Positions 15,759 through 25,328 of a DNA stretch of 64,000 nucleotides are shown here, in pieces; positions within the stretch are counted from its first letter, which is position 1; each line of letters begins with the position of its first letter. The stretch spans positions 2,480,001 to 2,544,000 of the forward strand of contig NZ_CP183878.1 in NCBI RefSeq assembly GCF_048572895.1. The letters run 5' to 3'. Origin of the DNA: Psychrobacillus sp048572895 (GTDB lineage Bacteria > Bacillota > Bacilli > Bacillales_A > Planococcaceae). Both the position numbers and the translations under genes were made by a program. The notes below the pieces were generated by a model. That model had not been told where the DNA came from. It did not search any database and was given only the letters and a program-made list of their open reading frames with translations.

Positions 15759-18122
15759 TTATTTTAATTCTACAACGGTTACTCCGTGACCACCCTCACC
15801 AGCCTCACCGAAACGATAGCTTTTCACACGAGAATGGTTTTTCAAAAACTGTTGTATAGCTTGTCTTAATACACCGGTACCTTTTCCATGAATAATAGAA
15901 ATTCTTGGATAATTTGCAAGAATTGCATCATCTAAATACTTTTCTGTACGCATGATAGCATCTTCATATCGTTCTCCCCGGAGATCTAACTCTAGTTTGA
16001 CATTTGAATCTCTTCCACGAATTGAATTCACTGAAACAGTCTGTTTTTGTTTCTCTGGTTTTACAAATTCAAGATCTGATTCATCTAGTTTCATTTTTAG
16101 CATGCCAATCTGAACAGACCATTCTGTTTTAGATAATTTCTCAAGTAGAGTCCCTTTTTGACCGAAGCTCAAGACTTTTACTTCATCTCCAGCTTTCAGC
16201 TCTTTAGCCATTTCATTTAATTTTTTTTGCTTCTTCAATACTGGATTATTTGGTAAAGCAGCATCAAGACGTTTTTTTGCATCGATTAATTCATGCTCTT
16301 TTACGAGCTTATGTGTATTTGATTGCATTTTACGTAGTTCACTAATAATATCATCTGCTTCTCGACGAGCTTCATCTACAATTTTCTTTGCCTTGTCTTT
16401 TGCTTTTTGTTCTAGTCTTTCTTTACTTTGTTCCAATTCCGCTAGTCTTAGCTCTAAATCTTCTTTTACTTTACGAGCTTCAACCAATTGAACTTCCGTT
16501 TCTTCTGCATCTTTTTCCGCTTGACGACGACTGTCCTCTAATGAGGCAATCATGGAGTTCACTTCTCCACGGTCTGTCCCCGTAAAGGTTTGTGCTTGGT
16601 TAATAATATATTCTGGTAATCCAAGTCGTTCGGATATCTCAAAAGCATTACTTCTTCCAGGCACTCCGATTAACAGTTTATAAGTTGGACTTAAGGTTTC
16701 TATGTCAAATTCAACACTTGCATTAGCAACACCAGGTCTATTATATCCGTATGCCTTTAGTTCAGGATAATGTGTCGTAGCCATTACCCGAGCGCCTGTC
16801 CCATGTACTGCATCCAAAATAGATATTGCGAGTGCTGCACCTTCTTGTGGATCGGTTCCTGCTCCAAGCTCATCAAATATGATCAATGATTTATCATCAT
16901 ACTTTTTTAATATATCGACAATATTAACCATATGAGAAGAAAAAGTACTTAGACTTTGCTCAATAGATTGCTCATCTCCAATATCTGCAAATACCGATTC
17001 AAACAATGCCACTTCAGAACCATCCAGGGCAGGAATAGGAAGTCCACTTTGGGCCATTAATGTACAAAGACCAACTGTTTTCAGTGTAACCGTTTTACCA
17101 CCCGTGTTCGGTCCTGTAATGACAATAGTCGTAATGTCTTTCCCAAACTCGATTGTATTAGGAACAGCTGTCTCTATTGGAATAAGTGGATGTCTTGCTT
17201 TCACTAAACGAATATATCCGTTGTTATTAATAATTGGCATCGTACATTTTTGGGCTTGACCATATTTTGCTTTAGCTAAAATTACATCAACTTCTCCCAG
17301 TACATTTACTAAAAGGAAAATGTCATGTCCTACTATTTCTACCTCAGCTGTCAATCTGATAAGGATACGATTAATCTCTTCCTGTTCCTTTACTTTTAAG
17401 CTCCGTATATCATTGTTTATTTGTACTACTGCTGAAGGCTCAATGAACAATGTTTGTCCCGATGAGGATTGGTCATGGATAATCCCGCCGTAATGACTGC
17501 GATATTCCGATTTTACGGGAATAACATATCGATCATTTCGGATTGTAATGATCGAATCTGAAAGCATTTTTGCAGCATTGGCCCCTCTTGTATAGCTTTC
17601 CAATTTCTCACGTACACGGCTAACTTGTAAACGCAATTGTTGCCGAATAGAGCGCAATGTACTGCTAGCACTATCTAACACCGAACCATTTTCATCGATA
17701 CAATCATTTATTTCATGTTCTAGAGCTGTTAAAACCGGGATATCCTCTTTCATCTTCAAGAAGTGAGGAATTTTAACATCCTCCGATTCTGCTACATTTT
17801 CTAAAAATTGACGTAATATTTTACTTGCGCGAATGGTACTTGCAATTTCCATTAATTCCGTAGGACTAAGCATACCCCCAATTTGGGCACGTTTAGCATG
17901 AGGACGGATATCTGTCATCCCTCCCATTGGAACATTTCCACGTAACCTGAGAATTGCCATCCCTTCATCCATTTCCTCTAACAACTTCGTCACTTCTGTA
18001 AAATCAACGGAAGGTACGAGTTTATCTATATGGCTTTTTCCAATAGATGAAGTACAGTAATTTGAAACTTCTTCTCTAATTTTATAATATTCTAAAGTTC
18101 TCAGTGCTCTTTCAGCTATCAA
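15759..18122 (-). CDS. mutS2: MutS2 ATPase/endonuclease
   Basis: MutS2 (787 residues from this start) acts on branched DNA and collided ribosomes in Bacillales. The TTG at 18122 is chosen because AGGAGG lies 8 nt ahead; the upstream GTG overlaps that site. Order: MutS core and clamp (1-320), ATPase with Walker A GPNTGGKT (about 337-344) and Walker B IIFDELGAGTDPQEG, a charged coiled coil (about 515-630), a KOW-like segment, and the C-terminal Smr domain with LDLRGERYEDA and HGKGTGVLR. It follows polX by 16 nt. Confidence 0.95.
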   Translation of the reverse strand: MIAERALRTLEYYKIREEVSNYCTSSIGKSHIDKLVPSVDFTEVTKLLEEMDEGMAILRLRGNVPMGGMTDIRPHAKRAQIGGMLSPTELMEIASTIRASKILRQFLENVAESEDVKIPHFLKMKEDIPVLTALEHEINDCIDENGSVLDSASSTLRSIRQQLRLQVSRVREKLESYTRGANAAKMLSDSIITIRNDRYVIPVKSEYRSHYGGIIHDQSSSGQTLFIEPSAVVQINNDIRSLKVKEQEEINRILIRLTAEVEIVGHDIFLLVNVLGEVDVILAKAKYGQAQKCTMPIINNNGYIRLVKARHPLIPIETAVPNTIEFGKDITTIVITGPNTGGKTVTLKTVGLCTLMAQSGLPIPALDGSEVALFESVFADIGDEQSIEQSLSTFSSHMVNIVDILKKYDDKSLIIFDELGAGTDPQEGAALAISILDAVHGTGARVMATTHYPELKAYGYNRPGVANASVEFDIETLSPTYKLLIGVPGRSNAFEISERLGLPEYIINQAQTFTGTDRGEVNSMIASLEDSRRQAEKDAEETEVQLVEARKVKEDLELRLAELEQSKERLEQKAKDKAKKIVDEARREADDIISELRKMQSNTHKLVKEHELIDAKKRLDAALPNNPVLKKQKKLNEMAKELKAGDEVKVLSFGQKGTLLEKLSKTEWSVQIGMLKMKLDESDLEFVKPEKQKQTVSVNSIRGRDSNVKLELDLRGERYEDAIMRTEKYLDDAILANYPRISIIHGKGTGVLRQAIQQFLKNHSRVKSYRFGEAGEGGHGVTVVELK

Positions 18123-18138
18123 CCGAGGCACCTCCTAA

Positions 18139-19842
18139 TTATTTCTGTATATATTTCTTAAACTTCTCAAATGACCAAGTGTTCACGATATTGTCTTTAT
18201 GCAACCAAGCTTTTTGAGCATATCGAACACCAATATCCATATATTTCAGCTGATCGATATGATGAGCATCCGTATTAATGGCTATTGGAACACCTTTTTC
18301 TTGCGCTAACTTCAAATATTCTGTGCTCAAATCGAGACGATAAGGATTTGCATTTAACTCCAAAATCTTGCCATATTCTTGCGCCCATTCTATGAGCGTT
18401 GGAACATCTGGATTATAACCATCTCTTTGTTCGATTATTCTTCCAGTTGGATGTGCAATCATATGAACATACGGATTTTTCATTGCTGTTAAGAGTCTTT
18501 CCATAATCTTTTCTTGCGGTTGACTAAAACTAGAATGGATGGAAGCTATAACAAAATCTAGTTGCGCCAAAACATCATCTTCAAAATCGAGCGAGCCATC
18601 TGGTAGTATATCCATCTCAGTACCAGAAAGTATTTCAATATCTGTGTATTTTTCATTTAACTCAGTTATGATGTCCATTTGGTTTAATAATCGTTCTTTA
18701 GAAAGCCCGTTAGCTACTTTTAAATAATTTGAATGATCCGTAATGGCCATATGTGAATAGCCTTTAGCACGGCATACTTCTACCATTTCTTCTATAGAGT
18801 GAGCCCCATCTGACCAAGTACTATGCATATGAAAATCGCCTTGTATATCCTTTAGCTGTACTAATAAAGGCAGCTGATCTAGCTTGGAAAATTCTGATCC
18901 ATCTTCTCGAACAGATGGGGGGATAAAAGGCAAATCAAAATAAGCATAAAAGTCTTCTTCAGATTCAAAATGCTCCACACTTCCATCTGATAGCTCAACG
19001 CCATATTCACTTATTTTCTTACCTTGGTCTTTTGCGATCTGACGCATTTTAATATTATGGTCTTTCGAACCAGTAAAATGATTTAATGCAGAGGCGTATT
19101 GGTTTAACCCCACAAGTCGGAAATCGACATCAATCTCCACTTCCACATCTAGAGTTACGGAAACTTTCGTATCTCCAGCGGCAATTATCTTCTGTACAGG
19201 AAGTACTTTTAATAGTTCTTCCCTAACTTCTTGTGGTGAACTTGTAGCAATTATAAAATCGATATCTTTACTCGCTTCTTTGACCCTTCTGAAAGACCCC
19301 GCAACAGAAAATTTATCTATCAAAGAAATGGAAGAAAGTTTGTGCTCTATTAGCTCAACGATAGGTTCAATTTGCCAAACTGCAGTTCGTTCCGGCTTAG
19401 ACTGAAGGTTTACAATTTCTAATAATATTTTCTCTTCCGTCTTCTTAGCAAAACCCGGAAGACTCTGGACTTTCCCTTCCTGACATGCCATCTTTAATGC
19501 GTCAACGGAGTCAATCTGCAATTCTTTGTAAAGCTTAGCGATTTTTTTACCGCCGAGCCCTTGAATTTTAAGCATTGGTAATAAGCCACTAGGAACTGTT
19601 TCTTGGAGTTCTATAAGCAATGAAGATTCACCAGTAGTGATTAAATCCTCTATTACTCCTCCAGTTGCTGCACCAATTCCTTTTAAAGAGAGGATATTAT
19701 CCATTTCAGACAGACTTCTGTCATCTAACTCAAGCACTTGTGCAGCTTTTCGAAAAGCAGATACCTTAAAAGGATTTTCACCTTGTAATTCCATATATAA
19801 TGCAATTTTTTCTAATGTTTTAATAATCGTCTTCTTGTCCAA
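18139..19842 (-). CDS. polX: DNA polymerase/3'-5' exonuclease PolX
   Basis: A family X gap-filling repair polymerase (567 residues from TTG 19842, which has AAAGGGG 8 nt ahead). The N-terminal helix-hairpin-helix domain (MELQGENPFKVSAFRKA, LSLKGIGAATG, LGGKKIAKLYKEL) precedes the palm with SFRRVKEASKDIDFIIATS, containing the metal-binding aspartates. The C-terminal PHP domain (from about residue 330, DFHMHSTWSDG, MAITDHS, NTDAHH) is the exonuclease. The paired order with mutS2 is conserved in Bacillales. Confidence 0.94.
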   Translation of the reverse strand: MDKKTIIKTLEKIALYMELQGENPFKVSAFRKAAQVLELDDRSLSEMDNILSLKGIGAATGGVIEDLITTGESSLLIELQETVPSGLLPMLKIQGLGGKKIAKLYKELQIDSVDALKMACQEGKVQSLPGFAKKTEEKILLEIVNLQSKPERTAVWQIEPIVELIEHKLSSISLIDKFSVAGSFRRVKEASKDIDFIIATSSPQEVREELLKVLPVQKIIAAGDTKVSVTLDVEVEIDVDFRLVGLNQYASALNHFTGSKDHNIKMRQIAKDQGKKISEYGVELSDGSVEHFESEEDFYAYFDLPFIPPSVREDGSEFSKLDQLPLLVQLKDIQGDFHMHSTWSDGAHSIEEMVEVCRAKGYSHMAITDHSNYLKVANGLSKERLLNQMDIITELNEKYTDIEILSGTEMDILPDGSLDFEDDVLAQLDFVIASIHSSFSQPQEKIMERLLTAMKNPYVHMIAHPTGRIIEQRDGYNPDVPTLIEWAQEYGKILELNANPYRLDLSTEYLKLAQEKGVPIAINTDAHHIDQLKYMDIGVRYAQKAWLHKDNIVNTWSFEKFKKYIQK

Positions 19843-19874
19843 CGATGACACCCCTTTCATTTCAATTAACTAAA

Positions 19875-20616
19875 GATGCCCGGTCCTTTAAGTTCAAAAC
19901 CTGTTTCTATCGTTTTCGAAGGACTCTGGACAGACGTTTTGCTATATGATTACCGAGTGAATTTTTAGGGTTGGTTGGTTGTGACGGACGTCACAACCAA
20001 CCAACCATCATCCTTTTTTTCGGTAATCTTATGGCGTTTGCCTGTCCGTCGCCCTTCTACTACTTCTAGAAACAGGTTAATACATTTTTAAATAACTAGA
20101 GAAAAAATCCTTTCCAATTCATAGAGAAAGCTCTCGAAGATACAATTTCGTTCGCTATTTCGCTTCTTTACTTAGTAAACACTTACTATTTCTCTTTATA
20201 TCCACTACTAATAAAGAAAATTTACTTTCTTCCCTTCATTACAGAATAGTGTTTCTAATTCATAAGCGATTACAAATAATTTATCACTTTCAAAAATTTG
20301 ACCAATCTTATCATCTAAGCGATAAACTATGCTATATCTTAGAGTGGAGCACTGCACATTAAATTGATTGTAGCGGAAGGCGGCGACTCCAGCGGGATTA
20401 GCTTGAGCTGAAGACCCCGCTGGAAAGACATTGGTCGAACTTTGTTTGACCAATGTCTTTGCGACGAGTAACCGCAGGAGCATATGTTTTCGCAGCGAAC
20501 GAGGAGGCTGAAGCCAAGCCCGCGGAAAGCGTCCGCCTGAAGCGAAAATCAGCAGTATAGTTCATTCTGTAATGTATTTTGAACCTATCGTTCACGGTAC
20601 ATTTTTATATACTTAA
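19875..20616 (+). repeat. Interspersed repeat R1 copy b (full length)
   Basis: Reference copy. The head has AACCTGTTTCT/AGAAACAGGTT, GGACAG/CTGTCC and GATTACCG/CGGTAATC nested around an apical hairpin of 17 bp at about 19968-20007. The tail has CCAGCGGG...CCCCGCTGG and CCCGCGGAAAGCGTCCGCC, a motif widespread between genes in Bacillaceae. Two open frames inside it (20208-20483 and 20398-20595) are not believable genes. It lies between the cvpA terminator and polX. Confidence 0.85.
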
Positions 20617-20621
20617 CTTTT

Positions 20622-20650
20622 AAAAAAACTTCCCTCTACTGAGAGAAGTT
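20622..20650 (-). terminator. Terminator of zapA-cvpA
   Basis: On the minus strand AACTTCTCTC pairs with GAGGGAAGTT, followed by TTTTTT. It overlaps the cvpA stop codon. Confidence 0.82.
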
Positions 20651-21191
20651 ACTTTTCAATATAAATATACCACCAATTTTTAACCATTTCCGATAGGATC
20701 GGCGTATGATCTAACATCCATCCGGTTAAAGCTGAACCAGATATTAATGTTTGAATAAAATCGATTGGTAATAAAGCAAACACGTAGAGCAATACAAATA
20801 AAATAAAATAAAATTCGATAAATCCTAAGATTGCACCGACAATATTGCTTACAAAGCCTAAAATAGGTAAATACTTTAAAAAGTCAAACATAGATGCAAT
20901 CATTTGTAAGGCAAATTTCACCACTATAAAAATAAGCGCAAAGGCAATAATTCGATAAAATGTTTGAGCCAAATCTAAACTTTCTACTGCAATGGTCAAT
21001 TTAGAGCCAGCTGTTACGGCAGGAAATGGAATCCATAAAACAAATTTATCTGCAAGTGGTTTATAATAAGTGTAAGCCACTATGAGTGCAACAATAAAAC
21101 CAGTCATATGGATTAGCTGAACAATTAATCCACGTTTTGCACCAGTTATTAAACCGCCCACAAGTAATATTAATATAATTATATCTAACAT
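20649..21191 (-). CDS. cvpA: CvpA family membrane protein
   Basis: A 180-residue integral membrane protein of the CvpA/YshB family (four helices: about 1-18, 26-45, 78-100 and 113-140). The N-terminal MLDIIILILLVGGLITGAK and the FVSNIVGAILGFIEF segment fit the family. It begins 4 nt after the zapA stop. Homologues are tied to envelope function and colicin V export in other bacteria; the role in Bacillales is unclear. Confidence 0.85.
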   Translation of the reverse strand: MLDIIILILLVGGLITGAKRGLIVQLIHMTGFIVALIVAYTYYKPLADKFVLWIPFPAVTAGSKLTIAVESLDLAQTFYRIIAFALIFIVVKFALQMIASMFDFLKYLPILGFVSNIVGAILGFIEFYFILFVLLYVFALLPIDFIQTLISGSALTGWMLDHTPILSEMVKNWWYIYIEK

Positions 21192-21195
21192 ATTT

Positions 21196-21462
21196 TCAGT
21201 CCTTTAACCTTTTCAATTCTTCTTCTAAAAGCTCTAATTGTTCTTTTACTTTTATGTAATCATGTACAGTATTTACAGCTGTGAGTACAGCAAGCTTTGC
21301 AATATCCAGCTGACTATTATGTGAATGTATTTCTCTCATTTTATCATCCACTATTGAAGCTACTAGTCTCATATGGCCAGAAGATTCAGAACCGACCATT
21401 TTATAATTCTGTCCATATATGTCAACCGAAATTCGTGTTTTTTCTTGTTCTGACAAAGCCAT
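21196..21462 (-). CDS. zapA: Cell division protein ZapA
   Basis: A small FtsZ-binding protein (88 residues) that promotes Z-ring bundling. The N-terminal domain (TRISVDIYGQNYKMVG) is followed by a C-terminal coiled coil (about 60-88, VKEQLELLEEELKRLKD) used for tetramerisation. AGGAGGG precedes the ATG. It is divergent from rnhC with a 72-nt gap that must hold both promoters, and co-transcribed with cvpA. Confidence 0.9.
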   Translation of the reverse strand: MALSEQEKTRISVDIYGQNYKMVGSESSGHMRLVASIVDDKMREIHSHNSQLDIAKLAVLTAVNTVHDYIKVKEQLELLEEELKRLKD

Positions 21463-21534
21463 AACCCTCCTCAGAAAATCCTAATACTAATAATAACACG
21501 AAATAGATTACGATGTGAAGAAAGGAACGAACGA

Positions 21535-22467
21535 ATGTCAAACGAAGTCTTATTAATGAAACCAAATGAAATAGAAAAAGTAAAATCCCATTATATGAAA
21601 TTTAAGGTAGAACGCTCTGCTCCTGGAGTGGTATTTGCAGCAAAGCTAGTTGATACAACGATTACCATCTATAAATCAGGCAAGGTTATGTTTCAGGGGA
21701 ACGGGGCTACACGGGAGGCATCTTTATGGGGTACAAGTGCCAGCAAAACGTTAGCAACTAGTGCAGCTAAAGGAGATATTTTACCTCCTAACTTTTCTTC
21801 CTTATCCGTATTGGGTTCCGACGAAACAGGAACTGGAGATTATTTCGGTCCTATTACAGTTGCAGCTTGCTTTGTAAGTAGCGAGCAAGTTGAGCTAGTC
21901 AAAGAACTAGGCGTCAAAGATTCCAAAATGTTAACAGACGATGTAATGCGTAAAATGGCACCTGACTTAATGGCGACTTTAACACACTCCGTCCTCGTAT
22001 TGAAAAACGAAAAATACAATGATATCCAATCCCGTGGGTGGTCTCAAGGAAAGATAAAAGCTCTTATGCATAACCAAGCACTTAAACTTGTATTAACAAA
22101 AATGGACACTGAAAAACCGGCATTTATACTAATAGATCAGTTTGCAGAACGTGGCATTTACTATAATCATATTAAAGCGGAGAAAGAAATCATCCGTGAA
22201 AACGTATTGTTTTCGACAAAAGCTGAGCAGCTTCATGTTTCAGTTGCAGCAGCATCTATTATAGCAAGATATGCATTCTTAAAAGAGATGGACCGTCTAA
22301 CTGAAATAGCAAATACTACGATACCAAAAGGAGCAAGTGCAAAAGTCGATGAAATAGCGGCTAAAATTTATTTGAAGCACGGAGAAGAATTTCTTAAGTC
22401 CATCACCAAATGGCATTTTGCTAATACACAGAAAGCGATTAAAATTGTAAACAAGCGAAGATTTTAG
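21535..22467 (+). CDS. rnhC: Ribonuclease HIII
   Basis: RNase HIII (310 residues) removes RNA from RNA-DNA hybrids and R-loops. The N-terminal TBP-like substrate-binding domain (about 1-85) is followed by the RNase HII-like catalytic domain with GSDETGTGDYFGPITVAA. The sequence DETG in place of the HII DEVG is typical of HIII. GVKDSKML and AAASIIARYAF complete the active-site region. It is divergent from zapA as in B. subtilis. Confidence 0.95.
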   Translation: MSNEVLLMKPNEIEKVKSHYMKFKVERSAPGVVFAAKLVDTTITIYKSGKVMFQGNGATREASLWGTSASKTLATSAAKGDILPPNFSSLSVLGSDETGTGDYFGPITVAACFVSSEQVELVKELGVKDSKMLTDDVMRKMAPDLMATLTHSVLVLKNEKYNDIQSRGWSQGKIKALMHNQALKLVLTKMDTEKPAFILIDQFAERGIYYNHIKAEKEIIRENVLFSTKAEQLHVSVAAASIIARYAFLKEMDRLTEIANTTIPKGASAKVDEIAAKIYLKHGEEFLKSITKWHFANTQKAIKIVNKRRF

Positions 22468-22484
22468 CATGGGGGTCGAACTAA

Positions 22485-22988
22485 TTGGAAATTATTTTTG
22501 AAACAGAACGGTTGTATTTATGCGTGTTTGAACTAGCACATGTAGAGGCAGCAAAACAATTTTGGGGTAACCAAGAAGTTATGTCGCTATGTGATGATGC
22601 TTCTGCACATGAGTTGCTTCCCCAAGTGATAGAGGGATATCGTAAATTGCATGAAGACAGAGGTTTATCCGTTTACGCAGTAACAGAAAAAGAATCGGAT
22701 GAAGTAATAGGTGCAATTGGTTTTAATCCAACTGATTCTATGGATGTAATAGAATTAATTTATCATTTTAGCAAAAAATCATGGGGAAAAGGTTTTGCAA
22801 CAGAAGCAGCTGCAGCTTGTCTGAAGCTTGCTAAGAACAAAGGAAATATTAAAATAATCACTGCATCAGCAGATCCCCTAAATCTAGGTTCGTTAAAGAT
22901 TTTAGAAAAGATTGGTTTTACCTATATGGGAATGAAGTGGTTTGAAGATACTGAGCAAGAAGAGCCTTATTATGAATATTTATTGTAA
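22485..22988 (+). CDS. GNAT family N-acetyltransferase
   Basis: A 167-residue acetyltransferase of the RimJ/RimL (Acetyltransf_3) type. It begins with TERLYLCVFEL, and the acetyl-CoA loop is KKSWGKGFATEAAAA (about 101-115), followed by SADPLNLGSLKILEKIGF. Start is TTG with GGGGG 9 nt ahead. It begins 17 nt after rnhC and may be co-transcribed with it. The substrate is not predictable. Confidence 0.85.
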   Translation: MEIIFETERLYLCVFELAHVEAAKQFWGNQEVMSLCDDASAHELLPQVIEGYRKLHEDRGLSVYAVTEKESDEVIGAIGFNPTDSMDVIELIYHFSKKSWGKGFATEAAAACLKLAKNKGNIKIITASADPLNLGSLKILEKIGFTYMGMKWFEDTEQEEPYYEYLL

Positions 22989-23063
22989 AGTCAAGATAAC
23001 ATAAAGCCTCAGGGATGCATAACATATATAAGTATATGTTTAACTAACGATGGAGGTTTGAGT

Positions 23064-23555
23064 ATGATAAATTTCCAAGCTTTTCATGGTACTGTTACCA
23101 TGATTAGTGATTTTATGATAGGGACTAATGGTGAAGGTGAAGGTTGTTATACACTAATGTCCGTAGATAACGGCAACGGAAATTTAGTAAATTTCGTGGT
23201 GTCCCCCACTACTTATTTTGTAGACCATCAAATGGTATCAGTAGGAGATAGGGTAAGCGGATATTATGATGGAAATGCAGCTGTTCCTCTTATATTCCCA
23301 CCACAATATCGGGCACTTATTATAGTAAAAGAAAATCCAAATCAATATGTAAAAGTAGACTACTTTAACAGCCAGTTCGAAAGCAGAGATGGTCAATTAA
23401 AATTAAATATTTCACCATATACCCCAATATTATTGACAAATGGGCAAGCTTTTACAAAAAATCCAGCTAACCGAAATCTAATTATTATCTATGGACCTAC
23501 TACAAGAAGTATCCCGGCCCAAACCACACCCTATGAAATTATTGTTTGGTGTTAG
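23064..23555 (+). CDS. Hypothetical beta-rich protein
   Basis: An unrecognised 163-residue soluble protein with no signal peptide or helix-rich region. The N-terminal stretch INFQAFHGTVTMISDFMIG, followed by alternating hydrophobic strands and VGDRVSGYYDG, suggests an OB-fold-like or small beta-barrel protein. GGAGG lies 7 nt before the ATG at 23064, which decides the start over the in-frame TTG 6 nt upstream. It stands alone between a GNAT gene and a convergent oxygenase gene. Confidence 0.7.
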   Translation: MINFQAFHGTVTMISDFMIGTNGEGEGCYTLMSVDNGNGNLVNFVVSPTTYFVDHQMVSVGDRVSGYYDGNAAVPLIFPPQYRALIIVKENPNQYVKVDYFNSQFESRDGQLKLNISPYTPILLTNGQAFTKNPANRNLIIIYGPTTRSIPAQTTPYEIIVWC

Positions 23556-23665
23556 AAAGCATAGTATTAATTCAAACAGTGAAATATCATTTTTTTGGGG
23601 GAGTCTTCATCCCCCAGTTCAACTATTTCGAATGAGCACATTATCTATCATAACTTCTTGTGGGA

Positions 23666-24736
23666 TTATCTATTTACTTTCCTCGCTTCATCCATAACCC
23701 TCTTAACAAGTTCTTCTACTGTCTCAATTCTAGCAAGTGCCGCACTTTGACCAGACCATAGTGACATATATTCTATGTTATTTTGAATTGCAGATTCTTT
23801 TCGAATCAATTGGGTTAGTGAATTTTGTACCGGAAAGTTTGGAAAACTATCTTCGTGTTCTTCCATTTCCATTATAAATTTATTTTTTATGCCTCTTGCC
23901 CATTTTCCAGAAAATGCACGAGTGAATGTTGTATCTCCATCTTTCGAGTGCATGATTGCTTCTTTATGTAAAGGATTTGCCCCGCTTTCTTCACAAGTCA
24001 AAAAAGCAGTGCCCATTTGAACAGCTTTTGCACCCAAATTTAAAGCAGCCATTAATCCTCTTCCGTCCATTATCCCACCAGCTGCGACAATTGGAATACA
24101 TACATTGTCTGCCACTTGTGGAATCAAAGACATCAAACCAATTAGGCTTTCCTCATGCCCACTTAGGAAGTTTCCCCTATGGCCACCAGCTTCACTACCC
24201 TGCAGAACTACCACATCCATTCCAAGCTTCTCGATAGAAACTGCCTCCTCCACAGTTGTAGCTGTTCCAATAGAAATAATTCCTTCCAGTTTAAATTCTG
24301 CTACTATATCAGCATTCGGAACACCAAATGTAAAGGAACAGATAGGTACCTTTTCTTCAATAACTACTTGTATTTGTTCCATATAAGATTGAAAAGCATT
24401 TTCCATGTTTGGAAGTGTGATCTTTTCCTCATGTATGTTTAGTTCCTCACGAAATCGGTTTAATAAGCTATTCGCCATTTCTACATCGTTTTCAAAGATC
24501 TCAAATTCGCCTGGAACAAATAGATTTACACCAAAATTATTCGAAGTTAGCTGCTTTACCTCTCTGATCTGTTCCCGTAATTGGATTGGACTCATATATC
24601 CTGCCCCAATCATTCCAAGTGCTCCGTTATTAGAAACAGCAGCTACTAATGAACATGTAGCAATCCCTCCCGCCATTGGCGCTTGGATGATTGGGTAATT
24701 TATATTTAATAGTTTTGTAATTTCATTTTCCAACAT
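23666..24736 (-). CDS. Nitronate monooxygenase family protein
   Basis: An FMN-dependent TIM-barrel enzyme (356 residues) of the nitronate monooxygenase / 2-nitropropane dioxygenase family, related to FabK. Key segments are PIIQAPMAGGI near the N-terminus, the phosphate-binding AAGGIMDGRGLMAAL and GAKAVQMGTAF, and the catalytic-histidine motif GSEAGGHRG (about 182-190). The family oxidises alkyl nitronates to carbonyl compounds and nitrite. FabK-type enoyl-ACP reductase is a less likely alternative. Monocistronic. Confidence 0.85.
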   Translation of the reverse strand: MLENEITKLLNINYPIIQAPMAGGIATCSLVAAVSNNGALGMIGAGYMSPIQLREQIREVKQLTSNNFGVNLFVPGEFEIFENDVEMANSLLNRFREELNIHEEKITLPNMENAFQSYMEQIQVVIEEKVPICSFTFGVPNADIVAEFKLEGIISIGTATTVEEAVSIEKLGMDVVVLQGSEAGGHRGNFLSGHEESLIGLMSLIPQVADNVCIPIVAAGGIMDGRGLMAALNLGAKAVQMGTAFLTCEESGANPLHKEAIMHSKDGDTTFTRAFSGKWARGIKNKFIMEMEEHEDSFPNFPVQNSLTQLIRKESAIQNNIEYMSLWSGQSAALARIETVEELVKRVMDEARKVNR

Positions 24737-24795
24737 TTGTCCAACCCCTATGCTGATAATAATCTTTGTCCACTGAAGGCTTGAAAAAAATCCAG

Positions 24796-25314
24796 TTAAT
24801 CTATTCCTTTATACCATTCCAATGCTTCTCGTTCGATTTCCGATGCTAGTTGCTCTTTTCCGCTAATATACGATTCGATGTCATATGGAAACTTCTTTAC
24901 TAATGCTTCTTTAAGATCTCCATATTTTTCTGCAATATTAGGATGCACTCTCAAAAAATCTCTAAATACAAGATGTCGTTCAATTTCAGGATTACCTATT
25001 TCATACATATGGACATGGTGCGTTCGATTGTCTCCTCCTTTTTGGAAGTATCTACGATCAGGAAGTCCATTTTCTCCTTTTGGTTCGTACCCAATAGCTA
25101 TCATTGCGTGGTTAAAGGTATCGATTTTCTTGATATCCCGAACAACCGGCATAATATCGATAATTGGTTTTGCGCTCAAGCCATTTACAGACGTGCTTCC
25201 AATATGATGAGTAGCTATTATTTCTGAACCAATAATCTTTTCAATCCGCATCGCTTCTTCATCAAAATCTTTCTTCCAATCCTCTGAATATGTCACTACC
25301 TCCACTTTACGCAT
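24796..25314 (-). CDS. GrpB family protein (nucleotidyltransferase-like)
   Basis: A 172-residue protein of the GrpB/UPF0157 family, which has a nucleotidyltransferase-like fold. IATHHIGSTSVNGLSAKPIIDIMPVV (residues 34-59, split here only by reading) contains the GSTSV...PIIDI signature, and HHVHMYE (about 98-104) follows. AGGGGGGA lies ahead of the ATG. It is 14 nt from the upstream DUF402 gene, so the two may be co-transcribed. No substrate is known. Confidence 0.85.
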   Translation of the reverse strand: MRKVEVVTYSEDWKKDFDEEAMRIEKIIGSEIIATHHIGSTSVNGLSAKPIIDIMPVVRDIKKIDTFNHAMIAIGYEPKGENGLPDRRYFQKGGDNRTHHVHMYEIGNPEIERHLVFRDFLRVHPNIAEKYGDLKEALVKKFPYDIESYISGKEQLASEIEREALEWYKGID

Positions 25315-25328
25315 TTCAATCCCCCCTC

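Noticed and set aside
20208..20595. Two overlapping minus-strand open frames
   Set aside because: They lie wholly inside repeat R1b and are not kept in other R1 copies.
23598..23622. GGGGGA...TCCCCC hairpin between two convergent genes
   Set aside because: The T-run lies on the wrong side for plus-strand termination and gives A on the minus strand, so it is not a standard terminator.
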